Origin: Candidatus Atribacteria bacterium 1244-E10-H5-B2
Lineage (GTDB): Bacteria > Atribacterota > JS1 > SB-45 > 34-128
Assembly (NCBI GenBank): GCA_003575245.1
Contig: NMQN01000337.1
Location: 1-7,121, forward strand
Direction: 5' to 3'
Length of the DNA: 7,121 bases
The notes beneath the pieces are model-generated. The model was not told the DNA's origin. It was given only the letters and a program-made list of their open reading frames with translations, and did not search any database. This document shows, in pieces, positions 1-4,755 of this stretch. How positions within the stretch are numbered: position 1 is the stretch's first letter; every line of letters starts with the position of its first letter. The translations under genes and the position numbers were made by a program.

Positions 1-39
1 GAAAGAGATAGAAAAATAAAAGAGGAAATTTTGATTTAG
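1..39 (+). CDS. Possible 3' end of an upstream gene (partial)
   Basis: The first 12 codons of frame 1 are open and end in TAG at 37-39. They read as a charged tail (ERDRKIKEEILI). The other two forward frames close within 20 bases. Any + strand gene entering from the left should therefore end here or earlier. Nothing about its function can be said, and the reading could be chance. Confidence 0.25.
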   Translation, partial: ERDRKIKEEILI

Positions 40-99
40 GGCGAACAAAAGTTTTTTGTTTAGTTTAGGTGATATTTAAAAAAGAAGGGAGTCAAAATT

Positions 100-444
100 A
101 TGACTAAATTCAGAGGCCCGGGTAATACCTGGCGAAAAGAAAAAGATAGATTAAGGCTCGATTGTTGGTGGGAAGGTGCCGATCTTGATAGTAAGCAACT
201 TATGTTTGAAGGATATGAGAATAATAGAGATACTGAGGACGTCCCTAAAGGAGAATTAAAAAGCGAAAAATTTTTAGATAACTGGTGGAATGATCTCGAG
301 CTTGGAAGTAGAATCAAAACCGAAGGAAAGAAATTTATTTACTGGTGGGTAATGCTTGGAGTTGAGGGGGAAGAAAGAACTCTTATTCTAAAAAATACGC
401 AGGAATGTCTGAATGAGAAGTTAGCTTTATTAGGAAAGCCATAA
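100..444 (+). CDS. Tryptophan-rich small protein, W-x4-L-x2-K family, copy 1
   Basis: This is a 114-residue protein of unknown function. It has three double-tryptophan sites (residues 23-24, 62-63 and 82-83). The first opens the motif W24-x4-L29-x2-K32, followed by FEGYEN, which looks like the start of an amphipathic helix. No signal peptide, membrane segment or known catalytic motif is visible. It aligns along most of its length with the next gene: PGN-[TS]-W near the N-terminus, RLRLDC before the first W pair, then VPK and a WW near residue 62. The two are tandem paralogs. Two shorter relatives lie at 6161 and 6421. The ATG at 100 follows GAAGGGAG (SD) with a spacing of about 9. The same leader, with one inserted base, precedes the next gene, 26 bases downstream, so the two are probably co-transcribed. 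The ORF is real; its role is unknown. Confidence 0.8.
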   Translation: MTKFRGPGNTWRKEKDRLRLDCWWEGADLDSKQLMFEGYENNRDTEDVPKGELKSEKFLDNWWNDLELGSRIKTEGKKFIYWWVMLGVEGEERTLILKNTQECLNEKLALLGKP

Positions 445-470
445 TCAATTTAAGAAGGGAGATCAAAATT

Positions 471-863
471 ATGGGTAAAAAATTCAGAAATGCGCAATCG
501 TATTATGGCAATAGTGAGCAGGCCAGGAGAAATCAGAGGAGCAATCTTACTCCGGGCAATAGTTGGCAGAAACGAGAGATCAAGCGATTGAGGCTCGATT
601 GCTTCTGGGAGTATGGCGAACTCGAAGATAAGCAGATGATTTATGAGAATTTCGAGAACGAAAGAGATATCGGGAATGTGCCTAAAAGGGAACTGAAACA
701 AGAACGATATATTGATGATTGGTGGCTCGGATTGGAACCCGAAGTTAAGGAAGATATCATTAAAAAAATATTATCCTGGCAGACTCAGAAATTTAGAACG
801 AGGCATTTCAAACGTGTAAATAAATGTTTGGAGAAGAAATTGGCGGTATTATTTGAGAAATAA
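471..863 (+). CDS. Tryptophan-rich small protein, W-x4-L-x2-K family, copy 2
   Basis: This 130-residue protein is a tandem paralog of the preceding gene and has about 20 extra polar N-terminal residues. Shared landmarks are PGNSW (28-32), RLRLDCFW (39-46), the motif W46-x4-L51-x2-K54 continuing as MIYENFENERD, VPKREL (70-75) and DDWW (82-85). The third tryptophan site of copy 1 is reduced to a single W103. The C-terminus (residues 98-128) is strongly basic and probably helical. The ATG at 471 has SD GAAGGGAG, spacing about 9. The gene ends at the edge of the long non-coding region. Conservation between the copies is high around the W motifs and low elsewhere, which suggests the motifs carry the function. 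That function may be a protein-protein or nucleic-acid contact, but this is a guess and no family assignment is made. Confidence 0.8.
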   Translation: MGKKFRNAQSYYGNSEQARRNQRSNLTPGNSWQKREIKRLRLDCFWEYGELEDKQMIYENFENERDIGNVPKRELKQERYIDDWWLGLEPEVKEDIIKKILSWQTQKFRTRHFKRVNKCLEKKLAVLFEK

Positions 864-914
864 GTTTTGTAAAGTAAAAGAACTAATCAGGCTGAATTTC
901 AGATAGTCAATATC

Positions 915-1314
915 CCACTCGAAAAAAGAGGTCTATTTGGACCGCTTAGGAATCAGAATTTTCTTTTCTGCTTTATCGAAAAGCGATTGTGTTAAGTCTC
1001 CAGAATCCATATCGAGTGGATTCGGTGAAAAGGTAGATACAGGTTAATTTCTTCGAGGTGCTTGGTGTGCCTTTTTATTTAATAAAATTATTCCCTGGAC
1101 AAGTTAAGGATAAATGTAAAAGGGCTATCTGTTTTTTTCCTTTAACTATATTATGATTTTGTTAGATAAATAAAAGATGAGATAGATCAGAGCCAAACCG
1201 AAACGAGAAACCGGGTAAAATAGCCAAAAAAAAAGCCTTATAAAATGGGGGTTACAGAAAGGGCATTGTAAAGTTATCGAGTAAATTTACCCTGATTTTC
1301 CTTCCACTCGATAA
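915..1314. repeat. CCACTCGA repeats in direct and inverted orientation
   Basis: CCACTCGA occurs at 915-922 and 1304-1311, and its complement TCGAGTGG at 1012-1019. Around the third copy there is a 9-bp perfect inverted repeat: TTATCGAGT at 1274-1282 and ACTCGATAA at 1306-1314. The copy at 1012 sits inside a 7-bp hairpin, GAATCCA at 1003-1009 with TGGATTC at 1017-1023. Clustering of one 8-mer in one gene-free region suggests protein-binding sites, for instance for the recombinase or a replication initiator. Confidence 0.5.
1056..1076 (+). terminator. Weak terminator-like hairpin
   Basis: AGGTGC (1056-1061) can pair with GTGCCT (1067-1072) across a 5-base loop, with two G-U pairs, and runs into a T-rich tract. 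It might end the 100-863 transcript, about 190 bases downstream of the last stop. The stem is weak and the call is tentative. Confidence 0.25.
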
Positions 1315-1511
1315 ATCGATTTTTGACTTTCTTTTTTCGAGGATAGGCAAAATATTTGCTATTAGGGTATATAAGATCCTTTTCCTTTTCGTGAGTGATT
1401 CGGAGTTAATCCAGATCTTCCCGGTATGGATCAGGACCGGGCAATCAATTCGTATTTAACTCAATGTGTATTCTGTTAAATTAGAAAACTTATATAAAAT
1501 AAGGGTTACAG
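1239..1511 (+). repeat. Direct repeat pair TATAAAAT..GGGTTACAG (1239-1257 and 1493-1511)
   Basis: TATAAAATGGGGGTTACAG at 1239-1257 and TATAAAATAAGGGTTACAG at 1493-1511 match at 17 of 19 positions, 254 bases apart. Each starts with a -10-like TATAAAAT followed by GGGTTACAG, so they could be duplicated promoter or operator modules, or arm-type recombinase sites. Both are upstream of the recombinase gene. Confidence 0.5.
1403..1462 (+). repeat. Nested dyad upstream of the recombinase gene
   Basis: GAGTTAA (1403-1409) pairs with TTAACTC (1456-1462) and encloses CCCGGT (1420-1425) pairing with ACCGGG (1436-1441). An alternative inner stem uses GATC at 1414-1417 and 1429-1432. It may be a cruciform site or an RNA leader element; there is no direct evidence for either. 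Confidence 0.4.
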
Positions 1512-1610
1512 GATATTCGAATTTATTTTGATAGGATACTTGCTTTTTTGTTTACCTTATGTTAAACTTTGATTAGTTAGATAAAATATATTATAGGGGG
1601 TAAAAAAGTT

Positions 1611-2189
1611 ATGAGGATTGTAGAGCCGATAAGGTTAGAAAGTCAGATCAAGATGATTAAGGGGAATTTGTTTAGACAGAAAAATAAACGAGATTACTTA
1701 TTATTTGTTTTTGGTATTAATAGTGGTTTACGAATTGGGGATTTATTATCCCTGAAACTAGGAGACGTCAAAGATAGCCGGGGGGATCTGAAAGACGATC
1801 TCGATATCAAAGAGCAGAAGACCGGTAAGACCCGGAAAGTTTTTTTCAATAAGCAGATCAAAGAGGCCTTAAAATATTACCTGGAAAAGACTGATATATT
1901 TGATTTGGATCGCTATCTATTTACTAATGAGAAGTCAAAAAAGAATAAACCTATTACCAGGGTCAGGGCTTATCAGCTAATAAATGAGTGGTGCCGGGAA
2001 GTGGGGATCAAGCATAAAGTTGGTGGCCATACATTACGAAAGACCTTTGGCTATCACCTAAGAAAGCAGGGAATTTCAATCGAGCAGATCTCCAGTTTAT
2101 TAAATCATCAAAATATCAAAGTAACTTTTAGGTATATCGGGATTAGTCAAGATGAGGATAGAGCGGTTATTAAAGGATTCGGGATCTAA
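1611..2189 (+). CDS. Minimal tyrosine recombinase / integrase
   Basis: This 192-residue tyrosine recombinase cuts and rejoins DNA at specific sites through a phosphotyrosine intermediate, and probably integrates, excises or resolves this element. The catalytic set is complete: R41 in GLRIGD, K70 in the beta-hairpin QKTGK, H140 and R143 in HTLRKTF, H166 in LLNHQ and the nucleophile Y175 in FRYIG. The protein begins about 40 residues before R41, so it lacks the arm-binding domain and most of the core-binding domain of phage lambda-type integrases (around 350 residues). It matches the short integrases of about 180-190 residues common in Bacillota, which start with a similar V-x-P-I-R motif. The start at 1611 is supported by SD AGGGGGT (1595-1601) with a spacing of 9. 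A 54-residue gene follows 15 bases downstream. The family is clear; the target site is unknown. Confidence 0.95.
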   Translation: MRIVEPIRLESQIKMIKGNLFRQKNKRDYLLFVFGINSGLRIGDLLSLKLGDVKDSRGDLKDDLDIKEQKTGKTRKVFFNKQIKEALKYYLEKTDIFDLDRYLFTNEKSKKNKPITRVRAYQLINEWCREVGIKHKVGGHTLRKTFGYHLRKQGISIEQISSLLNHQNIKVTFRYIGISQDEDRAVIKGFGI

Positions 2190-2204
2190 GGGGTAAATAT
2201 ATTT

Positions 2205-2369
2205 ATGAGAAATGAAAGGTTAGAGGTTGCTCCGGCTTGGGGTAGGAAAAATAATAAAGAAGAAATCCGGTTAAAAAAGTTTAATCGGGAATATAAAAAG
2301 AAGCGATTAAAGCGATTGAAGAAGAAAAGGCGTAAGTTTTTAACCGAAAAGGCCGAATATAAGGTATAA
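2205..2369 (+). CDS. Small basic protein downstream of the recombinase
   Basis: This is a 54-residue ORF starting with ATG, with SD AAGGGGT (2188-2194) overlapping the stop of the recombinase gene and a spacing of 10. The first 15 residues are mixed (MRNERLEVAPAWGRK). Residues 22-45 are almost entirely Lys and Arg with a few Leu, Phe and Tyr, giving a basic, probably helical segment that could bind nucleic acid. Its position right behind the recombinase and on the same transcript suggests an accessory recombination or DNA-binding role, but there is no recognisable fold. The good SD and close spacing argue that it is translated. Function unknown. Confidence 0.65.
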   Translation: MRNERLEVAPAWGRKNNKEEIRLKKFNREYKKKRLKRLKKKRRKFLTEKAEYKV

Positions 2370-2606
2370 AGACAAGCGAAGTTTTTTTGACCCCTCTTAA
2401 AACGCAAATTTGAAGGCCTAAAAAAGGGGTCAATGATAGATTAAACCTTATTTGTCTTAATTCTTAGCTATTTTAAAGATCTAAGGCCAGAGGGGGGGTT
2501 GATAGATTCATACCAATAGGGTCAAATGAACGCTATCTGAGCTATCAGGGAACGTTTTTTAGGCTATTCTGACGAGTTAAAAAATAAATATAAGGAGATT
2601 AAAGAA
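2370..2606 (+). promoter_or_regulatory. Intergenic region before the small-gene cluster, with short repeats
   Basis: About 237 bases with no gene. It contains the TTGACCCCT inverted repeat and an exact TGATAGATT repeat at 2434-2442 and 2500-2508, each preceded by GGGGT. A further GGGTCAA lies at 2520-2526, and GAACG occurs on each side of the sequence around 2529-2555. This region probably carries the promoter and operators of the cluster starting at 2607. No convincing -35/-10 pair was found. Confidence 0.35.
2387..2433 (+). repeat. 9-bp inverted repeat TTGACCCCT / AGGGGTCAA
   Basis: TTGACCCCT (2387-2395) and AGGGGTCAA (2425-2433) are perfect complements across a 29-base loop. The T run lies before the stem and not after it, so this is not an ordinary intrinsic terminator. 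Related GGGTCAA or GGGGT-TGATAGATT sequences recur at 2426-2447, 2495-2514 and 2519-2526. Confidence 0.5.
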
Positions 2607-2747
2607 ATGCCAGAATACAGATGTAAAAATTGCGGTGCGAGATTTTTCGGTTGGGGACCGGGAAAGGTTTGTCGGGAATGTAGCGGAGAGTTAGAGCCGG
2701 TAAATGAGAGTGCGAAAAGAAAAAGAATTGACGAAGAAAAAAAGTAA
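2607..2747 (+). CDS. Small zinc-ribbon protein
   Basis: This is a 46-residue protein with two CxxC knuckles, C6-x2-C9 and C22-x2-C25, separated by 12 residues. That arrangement is typical of a rubredoxin-like or zinc-ribbon fold binding one zinc or iron ion. The segment between the knuckles (GARFFGWGPGK) is glycine-rich, as expected for a ribbon turn. The C-terminal 12 residues are highly charged. SD AAGGAG (2592-2597) lies 9 bases before the ATG. It is followed 15 bases later by an HTH gene, and the two may form a small regulatory unit. Zinc ribbons of this size act in nucleic-acid binding or as protein-interaction modules; the specific role is unknown. Confidence 0.75.
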   Translation: MPEYRCKNCGARFFGWGPGKVCRECSGELEPVNESAKRKRIDEEKK

Positions 2748-2762
2748 AGTAAGGTGGCTCGT

Positions 2763-3008
2763 ATGATCAAAGAAATAAACTCTTTCGATTTTCTTAGAGA
2801 TTATCGAGAGGGCAAAAGCTACGAAGAAATTGCTATCTCCCAGGGTTGCTCAATAACTACTGTTGCCAATCGCGTAAATAGTCTAGGTTTAAAAAGGATC
2901 AGGAAAAAACGGGAGATATTTTCGGAAGAAGAAAGATATCTTTTTTCTAAGATGATCGAAACTCGAGGGGGTAGAAAACAGTTGCTCGAGATTTTGAAAG
3001 GTGAATAA
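2763..3008 (+). CDS. Small helix-turn-helix protein
   Basis: This is an 81-residue protein. Residues 9-45 read as a homeodomain-like or sigma-region-4-like helix-turn-helix. A first helix ends in DYREGKSYEEIAI, the turn is at SQGCS (26-30), and the recognition helix is ITTVANRVNSLGL (31-43). A basic stretch follows (KRIRKKR) and then a charged C-terminal helix. It is likely a DNA-binding regulator of the element. I prefer the ATG at 2763 because AAGGTGG (2751-2757) is a good SD five bases before it. A GTG at 2754, three codons earlier and inside that SD, is possible but less likely. Its neighbours are the zinc-ribbon gene upstream and an unknown 88-residue gene downstream. The target is unknown. 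Confidence 0.75.
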   Translation: MIKEINSFDFLRDYREGKSYEEIAISQGCSITTVANRVNSLGLKRIRKKREIFSEEERYLFSKMIETRGGRKQLLEILKGE

Positions 3009-3010
3009 AG

Positions 3011-3073
3011 GTGCTTATTAAAAATATACATTACGATTTATTAAAAAAATTTAAGGAGGAATTTAAGAAATGA
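3011..3073 (+). CDS. Possible 20-codon mini-ORF overlapping the next start codon
   Basis: A GTG at 3011 opens a 20-residue frame (basic, K-rich) whose TGA overlaps the ATG of the next gene as ATGA. That arrangement often marks translational coupling. However, the only SD candidate overlaps the GTG itself, and the sequence also contains the strong SD of the downstream gene. It may be nothing more than chance. Confidence 0.15.
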   Translation: MLIKNIHYDLLKKFKEEFKK

Positions 3074-3336
3074 GACAATTTACAGAATTAAGTAATGATG
3101 AGGGGATGTTTAAGCTGGAAGTTTATTGCTACGGTTTGGAGGCCGGAGAGGTGGATGGGTTAATTTCTCTGTTGGAAGAAAGAGGGTTCGTATTAACTAA
3201 TATTTTTGCCGATTCACTGAATGGTAATGTTGTAAAAGAGCATTATCGGGATATGGTCAAGGTCCGGAAAGAACTCTCGGAAGAGGGCTTTACCTGGTCA
3301 GAGAACGCCAAAAGAATAAAATTGCCTGCGGAATAA
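3070..3336 (+). CDS. Unknown 88-residue acidic protein
   Basis: I do not recognise this protein. The start is secure: AAGGAGGA (3053-3060) lies 9 bases before the ATG. Predicted by eye, residues 14-22 (FKLEVYCYGL) form a beta-strand and residues 24-38 (AGEVDGLISLLEERG) a helix. A second strand covers 40-46 (VLTNIFA), then a long charged helix 56-73, which would fit a small alpha/beta domain. It has no cysteine pairs, membrane segment or signal peptide. It sits in a run of small genes after the zinc-ribbon and HTH genes. A tandem-hairpin RNA element begins 14 bases after its stop. Confidence 0.7.
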   Translation: MRQFTELSNDEGMFKLEVYCYGLEAGEVDGLISLLEERGFVLTNIFADSLNGNVVKEHYRDMVKVRKELSEEGFTWSENAKRIKLPAE

Positions 3337-3350
3337 TAAAGAATCGAATC

Positions 3351-3433
3351 TCGGCGGTCCGGATCTTTTCCAATTCCTTTTTGGACTGCCGGTCCCTGCT
3401 CTCTGGTTTTAGTGCATACCCAGGGAGCAGGGA
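3351..3433 (+). repeat. Tandem-hairpin element, copy 1
   Basis: Two adjacent hairpins. Stem 1 pairs CGGCGGTCC (3352-3360) with GGACTGCCG (3383-3391), including one G-U pair, and can extend by three more pairs. Stem 2 pairs CCCTGCTCTCTGG (3394-3406) with CCAGGGAGCAGGG (3420-3432), 13 pairs with one T-G wobble, plus one outer T-A pair. The stems are two bases apart. There is no T run after stem 2, so it is not an ordinary terminator. The next gene's SD starts 12 bases downstream. A related copy lies at 3735-3814 with compensating changes in stem 1, which supports a conserved RNA structure. Confidence 0.75.
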
Positions 3434-3459
3434 ATCTCTAAGAAAGGGGGTAAAAAGAA

Positions 3460-3606
3460 ATGAGAAAGAAGAGGATAGAAAAAAAGAAAAAAATAGAGCC
3501 GTCAGGAACGATAACACAAAGTCGAGATTATTTTAAATTTAAGTCAGAGAATATAGGAATATTCCCAAAGCCGGAGATAGAAAGAAAAGATAACACTAAA
3601 AAATAA
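3460..3606 (+). CDS. Unknown 48-residue basic protein
   Basis: This short ORF starts with ATG, with a strong SD, AAAGGGGGT (3443-3451), spaced about 8. The N-terminus is very basic (MRKKRIEKKKKIE), followed by a polar segment containing SRDYFKFKSENIGIFPKPE and a charged tail. The basic patch could bind nucleic acid, or could simply be linker-like; no known domain is seen. It lies 27 bases after the tandem-hairpin element and 22 bases before the membrane-peptide gene. The SD and tight packing support translation; the function is unknown. Confidence 0.6.
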   Translation: MRKKRIEKKKKIEPSGTITQSRDYFKFKSENIGIFPKPEIERKDNTKK

Positions 3607-3628
3607 ATCAAAGGGGGTAATTAAATTT

Positions 3629-3724
3629 ATGTGGTGGCTTTGGGTTGGTATGATTCTAATAATCTTAGGAATTATTCTTTACATATTTTGTCTTATCGAT
3701 CAAGAAAGAGAAGAAAGGGAATGA
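3629..3724 (+). CDS. 31-residue single-pass membrane peptide
   Basis: The ORF begins MWWLWVGMILIILGIILYIF. Residues 2-23 form one uninterrupted hydrophobic segment without charges, and the tail after it is DQEREERE, strongly charged. This is the pattern of a single transmembrane helix, with the tail probably in the cytoplasm. SD AAAGGGGGT (3610-3618) sits about 10 bases before the ATG. No cleavage site is evident, so it is not a secretion signal. Peptides of this kind in mobile elements include type I toxins, small holin-like peptides and regulators of membrane partners. The sequence does not distinguish these. A second tandem-hairpin element starts 10 bases after its stop. Confidence 0.65.
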   Translation: MWWLWVGMILIILGIILYIFCLIDQEREERE

Positions 3725-3734
3725 GTGATTAAAT

Positions 3735-3814
3735 TCGGTGATCTGACTTTCTATGCGTTCTGCAGATTGCCGATCCCTGCTCTCCGTTCGTTCGGTGCTT
3801 TCGGGGAGCAGGGG
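3735..3814 (+). repeat. Tandem-hairpin element, copy 2
   Basis: Stem 1 pairs TCGGTGATCTG (3735-3745) with CAGATTGCCGA (3763-3773), 11 pairs with two wobbles. Stem 2 pairs CCCTGCTCTCCG (3775-3786) with CGGGGAGCAGGG (3802-3813), 12 pairs with one wobble at the same site as in copy 1. The stems are separated by one base. Compared with copy 1, both arms of stem 1 have changed in step while pairing is kept. No T run follows. Confidence 0.75.
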
Positions 3815-3898
3815 AATTTAGAAATTAGAGGTAACTTAGTATATATCTAAATTTATATATGATGGTAAGACTACAAAATCAAGATTATTAAGGTTAAT

Positions 3899-3927
3899 TT
3901 GACACATATATAGTTATATGTAATAAT
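3899..3927 (+). promoter_or_regulatory. Sigma-70-type promoter with an operator-like dyad in the spacer
   Basis: A perfect -35 TTGACA (3899-3904), a 17-base spacer and -10 AATAAT (3922-3927, 5 of 6 to consensus) predict transcription from about 3934, only some 16 bases before the ATG at 3950. ACATATA (3904-3910) and TATATGT (3915-3921) form an 18-base dyad covering the spacer, a classical operator position. Wider inverted repeats also flank it: ATGGTA (3862-3867) with TACCAT (3927-3932), and TAAGACTA (3866-3873) with TAGTCTTA (3943-3950). Repression by a protein of this element, perhaps the HTH gene it drives, is likely. Confidence 0.7.
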
Positions 3928-3949
3928 ACCATAAAAGGGGGTTAGTCTT

Positions 3950-4165
3950 ATGACCATAAAAATTGATAACGAGATTTATTATACAGTCAAAGATTTAGTC
4001 AATCTTTTATCTTTAACTGAATTGACAATTAGAAGTTATTTGCGATCAGGTAAGCTTAGGGGTTATAAACCCGGGCAGTTTTGGTATATATCAAAAGCAA
4101 ATTTAAAGTTATTTTTAGAAGGCAATGAAGGCAATAAAAGAAAACGGTTTTTGGGAGTATTTTAG
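3950..4165 (+). CDS. Excisionase-like MerR/HTH_17 DNA-binding protein
   Basis: This 71-residue protein consists almost entirely of a winged helix-turn-helix of the excisionase/HTH_17 kind. YYTVKDLVNLLSL (10-22) is the first helix and turn, ELTIRSYLRSGKL (24-36) the recognition helix, and PGQFWYISKANLKLFLE (41-57) the wing and last helix. Families with this fold include recombination directionality factors (excisionases), which bend DNA at att sites, and small repressors. With a tyrosine recombinase on the same element either fits. It is the first gene behind the strong promoter at 3899-3927, whose dyad operator would suit autoregulation. The ATG at 3950 has SD AAAGGGGG. Its stop codon touches the ATG of the next gene, so the two are translationally linked. 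Confidence 0.85.
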   Translation: MTIKIDNEIYYTVKDLVNLLSLTELTIRSYLRSGKLRGYKPGQFWYISKANLKLFLEGNEGNKRKRFLGVF

Positions 4166-4522
4166 ATGGATAAAAATAGAAAAATGACAGCAAGAACTAT
4201 CGATTATATTTTGAGTTTTTGTAGAAGACTTAGTAGAGCAAGGGAAAATCGAGAGTATGATGAGGAATATATTCTTTTTAAATTGTTAAGTTTTGCCTAT
4301 ACTATACTGTTGAAGGAAGGATATGTCGAAGAACATTTAGGCGAATGGTTCTTTTATAATGGCTTTGATCCTGATGATATTGCATATAAGACTTATTCTG
4401 AATGGAGAAAACATATTGCCCAGGAAGATTCGAGAAAGGTTGTTGAAGAGTTTTTTAATACCCCTAAAGGAAGAAGATTAAAGGGAGAAATTAATAAATT
4501 ATCGAAGAAGTTTAATCAATGA
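4166..4522 (+). CDS. Unknown 118-residue helical protein
   Basis: I do not recognise this protein. Its ATG directly follows the stop of the HTH gene, and GGGAG within the end of that gene (4152-4156) serves as SD. It looks mostly helical: a basic N-terminal helix (residues 8-26), an amphipathic helix with YILFKLLSFAYTILLKEGY (35-53), an aromatic acidic patch (EWFFYNGFDPDD, 60-71) and a basic C-terminus (GRRLKGEINKLSKKF). The central helix is hydrophobic but interrupted by Lys and Glu, so a membrane segment is unlikely. Coupling to the HTH gene suggests the two act together, perhaps as regulator and partner. Confidence 0.75.
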   Translation: MDKNRKMTARTIDYILSFCRRLSRARENREYDEEYILFKLLSFAYTILLKEGYVEEHLGEWFFYNGFDPDDIAYKTYSEWRKHIAQEDSRKVVEEFFNTPKGRRLKGEINKLSKKFNQ

Positions 4523-4549
4523 GATACATTCGAGGGAGTAATTAATTAA

Positions 4550-4699
4550 ATGAAATTAAATAAAATGATTAATCTTTTATATCGATTGGCGCGTGGTCTT
4601 ACTGATTTTAAGGCAGTAGCCTCAGGCTCCCCGGTAAAAGTGGCCAGGAGAGTTAAAAATAAGATCATAGGTCGGAAACTGATAAGAAAAATTTGGTGA
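4550..4699 (+). CDS. Small conserved mobile-element protein (basic, IGRKL motif)
   Basis: This 49-residue protein has the layout [20 protein letters not shown], then [21 protein letters not shown]. From memory, many phage and plasmid genomes of Bacillota and archaea encode short proteins with this same pattern: LxRLARxLxDxxAVxxGxP, then (R)RxxNKxIGRxLxRxx. Their function is unknown. The net charge is strongly positive and it is probably two helices around the GSP turn, so nucleic-acid binding is plausible. SD GAGGGAG (4532-4538) lies 11 bases before the ATG, and the gene starts 27 bases after the previous stop in the same operon. The family likeness is from pattern recognition, not a search. 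Confidence 0.7.
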   Translation: MKLNKMINLLYRLARGLTDFKAVASGSPVKVARRVKNKIIGRKLIRKIW

Positions 4700-4720
4700 T
4701 CAGGATAGGAAAAGAAAAAT

Positions 4721-4749
4721 TTGCATAATAAAGAGCTTTCTTATAAAAT
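4721..4749 (+). promoter_or_regulatory. Candidate promoter for the intergenic RNA
   Basis: TTGCAT (4721-4726) and TAAAAT (4744-4749) are separated by 17 bases. The -10 is good (5 of 6); the -35 is poor beyond TTG. It would start transcription near 4756, in a gene-free stretch ending in a strong terminator. Confidence 0.35.
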
Positions 4750-4755
4750 AGGAAT

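Larger units (their letters stand above)
864..1610 (+). other. Long gene-free region upstream of the recombinase; repeats and dyads
   Basis: About 750 bases with no convincing ORF on either strand. It holds dyads and repeats described in separate entries: CCACTCGA in direct and inverted copies, a 17-of-19 direct repeat containing GGTTACAG, a perfect 7-bp hairpin at 1003-1023, a nested dyad at 1403-1462 and a weak terminator-like hairpin at 1056-1076. GTTAGATAAA occurs near 1161 and again near 1575. A/T runs are frequent. A cis-acting role such as recombination site (attP), replication origin or partition site is plausible because of the recombinase next door and the primase on the same element. 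No tRNA gene or recognisable att core was seen, so the role is inferred only. Confidence 0.5.

Noticed and set aside
864..1610. CRISPR array or tRNA gene as integration target
   Set aside because: No regularly spaced repeats of CRISPR length and no cloverleaf or T-loop sequence were found.
2387..2433. Intrinsic terminator after the recombinase operon
   Set aside because: The T run is upstream of the stem and no T run follows it on either strand.
3290..3517. 75-codon frame on the - strand
   Set aside because: It overlaps the end of one supported gene, the tandem-hairpin element and the start of another; it has no convincing start context.
3351..3814. The two tandem-hairpin elements as ordinary terminators
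   Set aside because: Neither has a T tract after stem 2; copy 1 is followed at once by an SD and gene.
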